Assembly (NCBI GenBank): GCA_031257105.1
Contig: JAIRPG010000007.1
Location: 1-56,574, forward strand
Reading direction: 5' to 3'
Length of the DNA stretch: 56,574 nt
Origin: Treponema sp.
GTDB lineage: Bacteria; Spirochaetota; Spirochaetia; Treponematales; Breznakiellaceae
Shown: positions 47,831-56,266 of the stretch, one piece after another
How the letters are laid out: the number at the start of each line of letters is the position of its first letter
Numbering within the stretch: the first letter of the stretch is position 1
Position numbers and translations under genes: made by a program
Notes under the pieces: model-generated
The model's database searches: none
What the model was told of the DNA's origin: nothing
The model's input: the letters and a program-made list of their open reading frames with translations, nothing else

Positions 47831-49066
47831 TTACTCGCCCTCCCGCAGGGTAAAGTAGGTTTCCGCCCGGCTGATCCGTAGGGCCGCGTACAGCGAGGCA
47901 AGAGCCCCCGCCAGAACCGTTAAAACGAGGCAGCCTGCGGCAACCGGAATAACCGTAAAAAAGGGCGCGTCCAAGTAGGGGAGTTCAATCTGTTCGCTGA
48001 TGAGGGCGCTGAAGGGAAACACCGCGAGGCCGGCGAGGATAATGCCCGCCGCCCCCCCGATAGCCCCCGCAACGGACGATTCGGCCAATACGATGCCGGC
48101 CAGTTTTTTCCGGGTCGCCCCCAGGACGCGCAGAAGGGCGAATTCTTTTTTACGCTCCCGGGCAATTCCGGAAAACACCGCCGCCAGCACCGCCACCGAC
48201 AACACCCACAGGGCGGCGGAAAAAAGATGTATATACGTGACCAGCCCCGAAAGGGTCCCCGCGATACCGGCAAATATGCCCTGGGATACCAGCACCTCTA
48301 CCCCGGCGTTCTGTTTCCGTATTTCCGCGGCGATATACGAGGGCGCCGCCGCGGGATCGGTTTTTACCAGAACCGCCGAGACGCGCCCCCGGGCCAATTC
48401 TTTTTCCTGAGTTTCCAGAAAGGTATAGCCGTCCGCCCGCGCTTGTCCGGTAAGCGCGCGCATGGTATTCATGGTCATAAAGATTGAGGTGTCCAGCCCG
48501 CCGGCGCTTCGTGAAAGCCGGGCCGCCACCGGATAGAGCCGCCCCAAAAGCCGCACCGTGCCGTCGCTGCGGACGCTAATCCCGCCGCCGACCACCACCT
48601 GACCGTCCCGCACCCCCGCCTTGTATTTTTCGGCCACCCAAGGCTGAACGACAAAATCGGTCTCCGGATCATACGCGATAAGCTGCACCATCGCATCGCA
48701 GCAGCTTTCCGACAGGGAGGTGAGAAAAAACTGCGGGGAAGCGCGCGCCACCCCCGCCGTTCCGGCCACCCTGCCGGCGATGCGGGTATCAAAATAGAAG
48801 TACCCGGTACCTCCCCGGAGCAGCAGGGACTGGGCCTTCCCGCCCGATCCTTCGGGAACCACCATCAAATCCGCCCCGAAACGCCTGGTCATGGCGGCCA
48901 GCCCCTGCCTAAGGTTCAAGGCCAGCATGGAGCCGCCGAACAGGGCAAAGGCGAGGACCGCTGTCACCACGGATAGGCAGGCGGTGCGGGCCGGCCTGGC
49001 CCGGAGGTTTTTCAGGGACAAAACGCCCGCGCTCAGATCGACCCGTTTCATATCATACCCATTCAT
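47831..49066 (-). CDS. FtsX-like ABC transporter permease
   Basis: 4 TM MacB/FtsX layout; VFSGIARERKKEFALLRVLGATRKKLAGIVLAES. Confidence 0.88.
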   Translation of the reverse strand: MNGYDMKRVDLSAGVLSLKNLRARPARTACLSVVTAVLAFALFGGSMLALNLRQGLAAMTRRFGADLMVVPEGSGGKAQSLLLRGGTGYFYFDTRIAGRVAGTAGVARASPQFFLTSLSESCCDAMVQLIAYDPETDFVVQPWVAEKYKAGVRDGQVVVGGGISVRSDGTVRLLGRLYPVAARLSRSAGGLDTSIFMTMNTMRALTGQARADGYTFLETQEKELARGRVSAVLVKTDPAAAPSYIAAEIRKQNAGVEVLVSQGIFAGIAGTLSGLVTYIHLFSAALWVLSVAVLAAVFSGIARERKKEFALLRVLGATRKKLAGIVLAESSVAGAIGGAAGIILAGLAVFPFSALISEQIELPYLDAPFFTVIPVAAGCLVLTVLAGALASLYAALRISRAETYFTLREGE

Positions 49067-49074
49067 AAACCGCC

Positions 49075-50355
49075 CTACCTTCCGTGCAAAACTTCCGCAG
49101 GCTGGAGGCGGAGGAGCAGCCGGATTGCCGGGACGCTTCCCGCCAGCGTTACCAGCAGCACCAGCGCGGCGGCAAGCGGTATAACCTGGGGCTTGATGTT
49201 GATCGCGGTGGAAAAAACCGTGGCGCCGATGAGCCGGGCGAAAGCGATGCCGGGGAAGTACCCCGCCGCGCCCCCCGCGATGCCCGTGAGGGTTATCTCC
49301 GCCAGCACCAAGAGCGACACCGGGCCGTCCATTGCCCCTACCGCCTTCAACAGGCCGATTTCGGCGGATCGTTCCATAACCGCCGAGGTTACCAGATTGG
49401 AGATTCCCAAGGCGGAACCGGCGAGGCTCAGAATCGTGATGAGCAGCATGAGGAGCCGGGTTTTTTCAAGGATCGCCCCTTCGCTTTCCGCCACCTGCCT
49501 GATGGGTTTGGAGACCGCGCCGCTTATCACCTCGTCTATCTGGTAGCAGATGGCGCTGACGTAGGCGGTGCAGTACCAGGTTTCCCACTCCTTGATCGAA
49601 AGGGTCTGCGGGTCTTGGGCGGCCCGGCGGGAAAGCTCGTTGTCCGGCGTGGTGAGGGCGCTCACTTCCACCCGGTGTACGAGGCCGCTTGACCCCGCGA
49701 GTTCCTGTGCCGTCTCTAGGGGCAGGTAGAACTCCCCGTCCTCAGCGCTTCCGGAATGGAAAACCCCCTTAACGGTGAAATCCCGGCGTTTGTCTCCCAG
49801 GCGCAGGGTCAGGGTATCGCCCGCTGAAAGATGATAACGGGAAGCCGCCTCGCTGCCCGCCATTATCGCGTTGATTTCGTCATCGCGCGCCCAGTCCCCG
49901 GAAACGTCCCACCAGGTTTTTAGGTTCCTCATGCCGGTTTGAATGGTTTCGCCGGTGGGCAGTTCCACCGTTTTGTCAAACCAGGTTCCCACGGCTTTTA
50001 CTTCGGCCATACCCTCCGCTTCGGGGCGAATCATAAGATAGGGGGCAAAATCTACTATATTAAAGGCCCAAAACATGGTTTTGATGTTAGTTAGTTCGCT
50101 TTCGTTAAGGTACTTGTCCTGAACCCCCGCGCCTTCACGTATGCCGTAGAGGTCATCCAGCAGGGACGCGCCCCGGGGGATCACGTTGATGTTCGCGCCG
50201 TAGGTCTTCAGTTCCTGGTTGACCTTGTCCCCCACGTCGAGCATGACGTTCAGCATGGCCACCGCGAGAGAGGTTCCCAGGGCGATGGTAAAGGCCACCA
50301 TAAGCATTTTGCCCTTCTGCCGGAACACGCTTTTCCGTATCATACGCCAAAACAT
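49075..50355 (-). CDS. FtsX-like ABC transporter permease
   Basis: KGKMLMVAFTIALGTSLAVAMLNVMLDVG; SAVMERSAEIGLLKAVGAMDGPVSLLVLAE. Confidence 0.88.
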   Translation of the reverse strand: MFWRMIRKSVFRQKGKMLMVAFTIALGTSLAVAMLNVMLDVGDKVNQELKTYGANINVIPRGASLLDDLYGIREGAGVQDKYLNESELTNIKTMFWAFNIVDFAPYLMIRPEAEGMAEVKAVGTWFDKTVELPTGETIQTGMRNLKTWWDVSGDWARDDEINAIMAGSEAASRYHLSAGDTLTLRLGDKRRDFTVKGVFHSGSAEDGEFYLPLETAQELAGSSGLVHRVEVSALTTPDNELSRRAAQDPQTLSIKEWETWYCTAYVSAICYQIDEVISGAVSKPIRQVAESEGAILEKTRLLMLLITILSLAGSALGISNLVTSAVMERSAEIGLLKAVGAMDGPVSLLVLAEITLTGIAGGAAGYFPGIAFARLIGATVFSTAINIKPQVIPLAAALVLLVTLAGSVPAIRLLLRLQPAEVLHGR

Positions 50356-50374
50356 TCTTCACCTCCCAACAAGT

Positions 50375-51493
50375 TTATTCTCCCCGCAGCACAATAACCG
50401 GGTCTACCGAGGCCGCGTTTCGCACCGGGATGACGCAGGCCAGGGCGGTAACGACGACCGAAGCCAGTATGGTCAGGGGCAGCAGCGGGACGGAAAAAGC
50501 GACCGGGCTGTTAAACACCCGTATTCCCACAAACCAGGCAAAGCCGAACCCGGCAAGAGCCCCCAAGAGACCGCCCGCCGCGCCCAGGAACATTCCTTCC
50601 CCCAGAAATTCCATCGCCAGACTGCGTGAGTCCGCGCCCAGGGCTTTGCGGAGTCCTATCTCCCGCCGCCGTTCCGCCACCACCGCCATCATGGTGGTCG
50701 CCACGCAGATCATGGTGAGCAAGAGCACTATCACCGTTACGAGCGCTATCAGGGTCTTGAGTTTGGTCAGTACCGCGCCTTCGGAATCGGTTACGCGCTT
50801 TACGAGCCGGGCGTTGATTGCCGGGACCGCGGCGCTGATGGTTTCGGCCAAGGAGCGCAGTTCCGCCTGCCCCAAAGAGACGCTGCACTCAACCGAATCG
50901 AGGACGCCGCCCGATCCGGTCATCGCCTCAAAGTCCTCGAGGGACATGAAGATAAACGCCTCCTCGCCGCCGCCGGTCTGCACAATGCCGGACACGGAAA
51001 ATTCCATGCTTCCCCCGGTCTGAATGGTAAAGCCGCCGCCCGGCGTAAGGCGAATCGTCTCCGCCACCTCACGCCCGATAAGGGCCTCCCCCGGTTTTTC
51101 GGGCCAGCGCCCCTGCACGAGCCAGTAGGGGCTGGTCTTTTTCGCTTCGGCTAACACCGTTCCGGCGGCCATAAAGGGCTGTTCATTGATCTTGACCATG
51201 AGGTAGCGGTACGGGGCCGCGCCGGTGAGATTTTTCGCGGGCAGGAGGGCGCGGGCTTTTGCATAGTCCGCCATGCCGATGACGCCGTTTGAGCCCGCCG
51301 GGATGAACGCCAGATTCGCCCCGTAAGAACGGAATTCCTGGGCCATCTGCCGGGGAATATCGATAGAAATCGTAACCAGCCCCGAAAGGATCGCCGCCCC
51401 CACCGCCACCGCGAGGAGCGCGGTAACCATCCGGGATCTGCGGCGAAGCAGAGAACCGGCGACCATTTTTAGGTAAAAGCGTTTTTTGTCCAT
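50375..51493 (-). CDS. FtsX-like ABC transporter permease
   Basis: RRRSRMVTALLAVAVGAAILSGL; AVVAERRREIGLRKALGADSRSLAMEFLGEG. Confidence 0.88.
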   Translation of the reverse strand: MDKKRFYLKMVAGSLLRRRSRMVTALLAVAVGAAILSGLVTISIDIPRQMAQEFRSYGANLAFIPAGSNGVIGMADYAKARALLPAKNLTGAAPYRYLMVKINEQPFMAAGTVLAEAKKTSPYWLVQGRWPEKPGEALIGREVAETIRLTPGGGFTIQTGGSMEFSVSGIVQTGGGEEAFIFMSLEDFEAMTGSGGVLDSVECSVSLGQAELRSLAETISAAVPAINARLVKRVTDSEGAVLTKLKTLIALVTVIVLLLTMICVATTMMAVVAERRREIGLRKALGADSRSLAMEFLGEGMFLGAAGGLLGALAGFGFAWFVGIRVFNSPVAFSVPLLPLTILASVVVTALACVIPVRNAASVDPVIVLRGE

Positions 51494-51504
51494 GCATTAC
51501 CCCT

Positions 51505-51537
51505 GTTAGCCTCATATAACTAACCGTTATAAGTTAG
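51505..51537. promoter_or_regulatory. candidate operator with three alternating GTTAG/CTAAC half-sites
   Basis: GTTAG (51505-51509), CTAAC (51520-51524), GTTAG (51533-51537), directly upstream of the three-permease operon. Confidence 0.4.
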
Positions 51538-51613
51538 CAAAGTATAACAGATGTGTCTAGGGGCCGTCGGCATTGCCATAATCTTGAAAAATACCTATAC
51601 CTATGTATAGTAT

Positions 51614-52513
51614 ATGGTAATGAAGCAGTCCAATACCGAAAGAAATTCTTACGACGGTTCTCTCTACGGCCTTTTTACGCTGCTGGAAACCTTTTGCGGG
51701 GAAACCGGCGAGACGCCGGCAAAGAGCCTCCACGAAGGATGCGGCTTATGGTATTCTCAGGGTTGTTCCTCCAGACGGGAAGCAAGCGGCCAACGGGAAC
51801 TCTTTGTGTTTTCGGAGCCGGAGACTCCGCCGGAAATTCCGCCGGAGCCTTGCCTTGCAAGACCGTCTTTTCAGGGGGATCTCTTCCGTGAATACCAAGA
51901 CGCCCTGGAGCTTCCCCTTGCGAAAGAACTCTACGGATATTCCGTCTCCGCTCATGATGGATTCGTCCACGGTTGGATGAGCGAACTTCCCATCGAAGCG
52001 GAACTTATCCGTTATGCCCGCCGGGTTATCACGGCGGCGCGGACTGCTCCCCGAGGAGCCGGCAGGTACCGGGCGGAACAGGCCGCTCTCGACCGGGGAG
52101 ATCCGGTTGTCAGAACGGTTCTGGAGGCGGCCTCCAAAGTAACCCAAGAGATCCACCGCTTAACGGGGTTTCTCCGTTTCTCCCCTCATTCCGGTGGGAG
52201 CTCTATTGCCCACTGCGAGCCGGATTATTTCGCGCTTCCCGCCTTGGCCTTCCATTTTTCGCGGCGTTTTGGCGAAACCTCCTGGAAGATCATTGATAAG
52301 CGCCGTTCCCTCTGTCTGGCGCAGACGCCGAAAGGTGAGATTCGGCTCTTCCCCCTGACCGGCGGCGCGGAAGAACATCCGGAAGATGATCCCTGGGAAG
52401 CTCTCTGGCGGAACTATCACCGGTCTATCAACAACGAAAGCCGGAACAATCCGGCCTTACAGCGGCAGTTTATGCCCAAGCGGTATTGGAAGTACCTTCC
52501 CGAAGTGGACTAA
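51614..52513 (+). CDS. DUF4130 / TIGR03915-type putative DNA metabolism protein
   Basis: IHRLTGFLRFSP..., CEPDYFALPALAFHFSRRFGETSWKIIDKRRSLCL, C-terminal WEALWRNYHRSINNESRNNPALQRQFMPKRYWKYLPE. Confidence 0.75.
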   Translation: MVMKQSNTERNSYDGSLYGLFTLLETFCGETGETPAKSLHEGCGLWYSQGCSSRREASGQRELFVFSEPETPPEIPPEPCLARPSFQGDLFREYQDALELPLAKELYGYSVSAHDGFVHGWMSELPIEAELIRYARRVITAARTAPRGAGRYRAEQAALDRGDPVVRTVLEAASKVTQEIHRLTGFLRFSPHSGGSSIAHCEPDYFALPALAFHFSRRFGETSWKIIDKRRSLCLAQTPKGEIRLFPLTGGAEEHPEDDPWEALWRNYHRSINNESRNNPALQRQFMPKRYWKYLPEVD

Positions 52514-52537
52514 GGGATTTGTGTACGGCGCTCGAAT

Positions 52538-54721
52538 TCAGGACTTGGCGGTCCATTCCGGATTTGTTTTGACAATGGCGCCGGATAATCGATAGGGTGA
52601 TTGCGCTACATCTAAAAACAGCGGCTTATAGCCTATATCTTTATTGTATTTAAGAACTTCCTGCAGTATAAGCAAATTCCAAGAGAGTTCCAAAGGCAAT
52701 TTTGGCAGGGTATTAAACCAGTCTTTATCTATGGTAGCGGGTATAATGCGGTCTTCCATACCTAAAAGCCTATCCAATGAATTCTTCATTTTTGAAATAA
52801 AAACGGCGTCGATTTGAAGGTACTCCGAGAGGATATATGTTGATTCCGTATAAAAATAAAATATTGGCCCAAAAATGTCGTCGTGTAGTATATTATTTAT
52901 TACGTTTACCGACAGCTTCAAACTTGAAAGATATTTCTTGGTTTCTTCACGGGTAATAATACCGCCGGTTGTTTTTGCGAGATTAATTAAAACACCTTTA
53001 TAATTTAGGAACGAACTGGTTTGTTTTTCCCAGATATGCAAAGCTTCCTTAAAAAGGAAATGACAGCCATTATATTTTTCTTTAGAGAAGAGATGCCTGG
53101 CCAGCATATAGATAGCCATATCGGTCTCGAACCCGTTATCATTCATAAAGAATAGCAGTTCAGCGCGGACGGCTTCAAAAAAGATATGCCTGTTTGAATA
53201 ACCGAAAAACCGCTTAAACTGGCTTCGTAATATCTCCAGCAGCTTAGCGGCGGCTTCATCAATGCCTTTAATGCTGGATCGGTGCATATAATAATTTTTT
53301 TTAAGTTCTACAATATTGTTTGAAAGCTGTATTATCTTACCTACCGGGACATAACTGTTGCGGGGAAATAATTTACCAATATCATCCAAGGCGCATAATT
53401 TGAGTTTCTGGGTAATCAGGAATTCTTCTATTTTTTTGCCTGCTTTCGTTTCTTTTTCACGCAATACCAAGCTTTTGACGGGTTTCTTAATTTTCATCGT
53501 TGAAAAATCAGGTTCAAAGCCTGAACAATAGAATATATCATAGTGTTCATTATACTGGTAATTTTTGTATACGCTTTCGTTTTTTAAAAGATAGATAAGT
53601 TGGGAACTGTATTGAAAATCGTTTAGATATTCACGGATAACATCAGAACTTATATAAGTGATGCTGTCCGTATCGGCGCGGATAAAGGTTAATATATTAA
53701 ATGGAAAATCGTTAACAATGGCTGCCATAAAATTCAAACATACCGATTCAATCTGCCGTATGCGTTCCCGTGTCAGGTTTCTTTTTTCCGCGATGTCCAG
53801 CAGCGTAAACCCATTTGCCCTTTTATATAAAATATCAACCAAGCCTTTATTCCGCGGTTCATTAAAAAGCTGCGAAAAGGGTTTAGCAAGCATTTCAATT
53901 ATATTGAAAGACAATAATTCCTGTATGCGGACTACATCGCCGGTTAGGCTTGTTTTAACAATCAAAGAAAAAAGACTTTTAAGATCGCCTATTTTTTTAA
54001 TTTCTTTAAGCAGCGGCGAGATGCGGTTTATAGAACACTGAATTGTTTCGCCGCAATCCTGGAGGAAAAGATCCAATGATTTATCAAGCCGGCTTTCCGG
54101 TATCTTGTTGTACGATTCTTCAAGAGCGCTCATCCGATAATCATAGCGTTCCTGGGACATTTTTTGAAAATAGTTAACCGGGTCTTCGTGTCCTAAAATT
54201 TTGCCCGCCAGGGGCTTTTCTTTCGCAATAAAGGCGATGAGTTCTTTAGTGACTTTTGCGGTGGTGTTTGCAAGGTTATTGATGGCTTTTTCATCTAAAC
54301 TGAAGAGTTTACCTGCGGAAAAAATGCCGGCATCGCGGAGGATATTGTGGGCTTCGAGGGATATATCGAGAGCGCCTATATAGGCGGAAGGATATATCGT
54401 ATCTTTGGTATAAACAAAGCGACAATCGAGATCATTCCTCTTGTCCTGCTCAGAACATTTCTTGGCGGTATTTTTTATTTGCTCGTGTAACTTTTTTTGG
54501 ATAAAAAGAATTTCTTTTATGCTTTCCTTGCCGAGGTTCTTAATTGCCCCTATCGTACGCTCATCGAGGCTTAGGACTTTGGCGACGGTATCATAGCCGT
54601 TTTTGATAAGGGCTTTAAAGGAGCGCGTGGAGAAACCTAACCGAGATGATATAGGGCTTTCGGGAGATAAAAACATAAATTGGGACGGGATGCCTATTTC
54701 ATAAGAAGGAATATCTTTCAT
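52538..54721 (-). CDS. large protein with alpha-CTD-like HhH domains and a sigma-70 region 4-like HTH
   Basis: FSTRSFKALIKNGYDTVAKVLSLDERTIGAIKNLGKESIKEI; second ISLEAHNILRDAGIFSAGKLFSLDEKAINNLANTTAKVTKEL; DIAEKRNLTRERIRQIESVCLNFM. AT-richer than its surroundings. Confidence 0.7.
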   Translation of the reverse strand: MKDIPSYEIGIPSQFMFLSPESPISSRLGFSTRSFKALIKNGYDTVAKVLSLDERTIGAIKNLGKESIKEILFIQKKLHEQIKNTAKKCSEQDKRNDLDCRFVYTKDTIYPSAYIGALDISLEAHNILRDAGIFSAGKLFSLDEKAINNLANTTAKVTKELIAFIAKEKPLAGKILGHEDPVNYFQKMSQERYDYRMSALEESYNKIPESRLDKSLDLFLQDCGETIQCSINRISPLLKEIKKIGDLKSLFSLIVKTSLTGDVVRIQELLSFNIIEMLAKPFSQLFNEPRNKGLVDILYKRANGFTLLDIAEKRNLTRERIRQIESVCLNFMAAIVNDFPFNILTFIRADTDSITYISSDVIREYLNDFQYSSQLIYLLKNESVYKNYQYNEHYDIFYCSGFEPDFSTMKIKKPVKSLVLREKETKAGKKIEEFLITQKLKLCALDDIGKLFPRNSYVPVGKIIQLSNNIVELKKNYYMHRSSIKGIDEAAAKLLEILRSQFKRFFGYSNRHIFFEAVRAELLFFMNDNGFETDMAIYMLARHLFSKEKYNGCHFLFKEALHIWEKQTSSFLNYKGVLINLAKTTGGIITREETKKYLSSLKLSVNVINNILHDDIFGPIFYFYTESTYILSEYLQIDAVFISKMKNSLDRLLGMEDRIIPATIDKDWFNTLPKLPLELSWNLLILQEVLKYNKDIGYKPLFLDVAQSPYRLSGAIVKTNPEWTAKS

Positions 54722-54780
54722 AAATGATAACCAGAACGCCTCTCTTTATAATAAAAAACTACAAAAATGTAGGAATGTGT

Positions 54781-54816
54781 GCATAAACCGCTTGGCGCTT
54801 TTATGCGTTCTTTTTT
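54781..54816 (+). terminator. hairpin followed by T-rich tract
   Basis: GCATAAA-cCGCTTGGCGct-TTTATGC then GTTCTTTTTTATT. Confidence 0.4.
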
Positions 54817-54848
54817 ATTATACACAGAATCGGGTTTCTATGCTATAT

Positions 54849-54866
54849 CGGAGCGCAAGCCCGTTT
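54849..54866. repeat. 18-bp direct repeat copy 1 (CGGAGCGCAAGCCCGTTT)
   Basis: Identical to 56267-56284. Confidence 0.9.
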
Positions 54867-55205
54867 TCAGGCCGCCCGCTGAAGGTCAATGAGTTTTTTG
54901 TAGCGGACTTTTTTGAACAGAACCCCCTCCGCGCCGTCCAGAGACCGGAACAGTTCCGGCCCCTTAAACTGGATGCAGCACTGCGCCTGCCCCCAATGGG
55001 TCAGGGAATCGCTGGTTTCGCTCAAACAGAACGCCCGGATCTGCGCCGATCCCGCCGATTTGTGGTAATGGAGCAGTTGTTTCGTGTCGTTTTTATCGGG
55101 CCATTTTTCGGGATCCGTCAGATAGATTGCGGAATGTTCCACGATTTGCAGCATGGCGCTGAGGGTGGTGTAGCGGTACAGAAAATCGGGCGGTTTGCCG
55201 TTCAT
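54867..55205 (-). CDS. DUF2971-like protein, apparently truncated
   Basis: FLYRYTTLSAMLQIVEHSAIYLTDPEKWPDKNDTK...AFCLSETSDSLTHWGQAQCCIQFKGPEL; 112 aa versus usually longer family members. Confidence 0.5.
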   Translation of the reverse strand: MNGKPPDFLYRYTTLSAMLQIVEHSAIYLTDPEKWPDKNDTKQLLHYHKSAGSAQIRAFCLSETSDSLTHWGQAQCCIQFKGPELFRSLDGAEGVLFKKVRYKKLIDLQRAA

Positions 55206-55231
55206 TTGCCTGCCTCCTTACAAAGCCCCAT

Positions 55232-55270
55232 GCAAGAAACAGGCGGGGAGCGTCCCCGCCTGTTTCTTGC
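55232..55270. repeat. perfect 18-bp inverted repeat, 3-nt loop
   Basis: GCAAGAAACAGGCGGGGA-GCG-TCCCCGCCTGTTTCTTGC. Confidence 0.95.
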
Positions 55271-55281
55271 GCCTGGGTTAC

Positions 55282-55301
55282 GATACGCCGCAGAGCGTAT
55301 C
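55282..55301. repeat. 7-bp inverted repeat
   Basis: GATACGC-CGCAGA-GCGTATC. Confidence 0.7.
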
Positions 55302-55309
55302 ATCTCTCC

Positions 55310-55999
55310 TTAGTTGGAATAGTACAAGCTTCCCACGTTGTTGAGTAAGACCCACCTGCCGCCGCCGTATGCGGCAGCCATCAACCTACCACCATGGCCG
55401 CTGATCTGCCTCCATGTTGCGCCATCCGGGGACGTCGCTACCTTGCCGTTGGCCCCGCCCGCTATCCAAAGCCCACCGCCGTAAAATACTTTGGTAGTGT
55501 AGGCGCCGAAGTCAAGAATGGTGGCGGGTTGCGTCCATGTTTCGCCGTCCTCGGATGTAGATACCCTGCCGTCGCTCCCGAGCGCGATCCATTTGCCGTT
55601 GCCGTAAGCCACGCTTATGATAGCGACATCATCATCCTCGAAGGGGCGGGCGGAGAGCTGCGTCCAGTCTGTTCCGTTCGTGGATGTCGCTATTATACCG
55701 GCATCCCCAGCCGCGACCCACTTGGCGTCAGCGCCGATGCCGCCGTAAGCCGCGCCGATGACCGGTTCGGCGCCAAATCCGGTCGTTGTTCCTGCTATCT
55801 CCGTCCATTCCGTGCAGGTCGTGGATGTCGCAATCCTGCCGTTGGTAGTACCCAAGACCCACAACCCGTTGCCGTAAGCTACACTCACTTGACTGCCGGG
55901 GGAGATGCCGTAGTCCACGCCAGCACTGGTAAATCGCAGGTGTTTATACAGGGTGATGGGTTTCGCCCCGCTTTCGATGCCGCTCTTGTTGATGGACAC
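55310..55999 (-). CDS. beta-propeller repeat protein (phage-tail-associated-like), possibly a truncated domain
   Basis: Repeats of VAYGNGxWVxxGxxGxIxTSxDGxxWT about every 40-45 aa; GTG start. Confidence 0.6.
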   Translation of the reverse strand: MSINKSGIESGAKPITLYKHLRFTSAGVDYGISPGSQVSVAYGNGLWVLGTTNGRIATSTTCTEWTEIAGTTTGFGAEPVIGAAYGGIGADAKWVAAGDAGIIATSTNGTDWTQLSARPFEDDDVAIISVAYGNGKWIALGSDGRVSTSEDGETWTQPATILDFGAYTTKVFYGGGLWIAGGANGKVATSPDGATWRQISGHGGRLMAAAYGGGRWVLLNNVGSLYYSN

Positions 56000-56004
56000 G
56001 GTAG

Positions 56005-56175
56005 CCGTATATAAAAAAATTACGGAAACAGATTTCCATAAGAATTGATGTGGATACTATACAGTTCTTCAAAAAACAGGCTGAAGAAACAGGAATAACC
56101 TATCAAAATTTAATAAATTTATATTTATCTGACTGCGCTGTACATTCAAAAAAGATAGATATAACATGGAAATAA
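56005..56175 (+). pseudogene. CopG/BrnA-like antitoxin remnant (5' end missing)
   Basis: Reading frame KLRKQISIRIDVDTIQFFKKQAEETGITYQNLINLYLSDCAVHSKKIDITWK*, no ATG/GTG/TTG start, preceded by in-frame TAG. Confidence 0.65.
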
Positions 56176-56266
56176 TAAATTGGATAAAATTAGGAATGTA
56201 ACCGCGAACCTCACGAACCATCGCGTCCCGCCGTCCAATGGACGCGCCGAACCCGGACTTCGCTGC

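Noticed and set aside
55232-55270. Interpreting the long hairpin as proof of a diversity-generating retroelement
   Set aside because: No reverse transcriptase, template repeat or variable repeat is visible in the window; kept only as one hypothesis.
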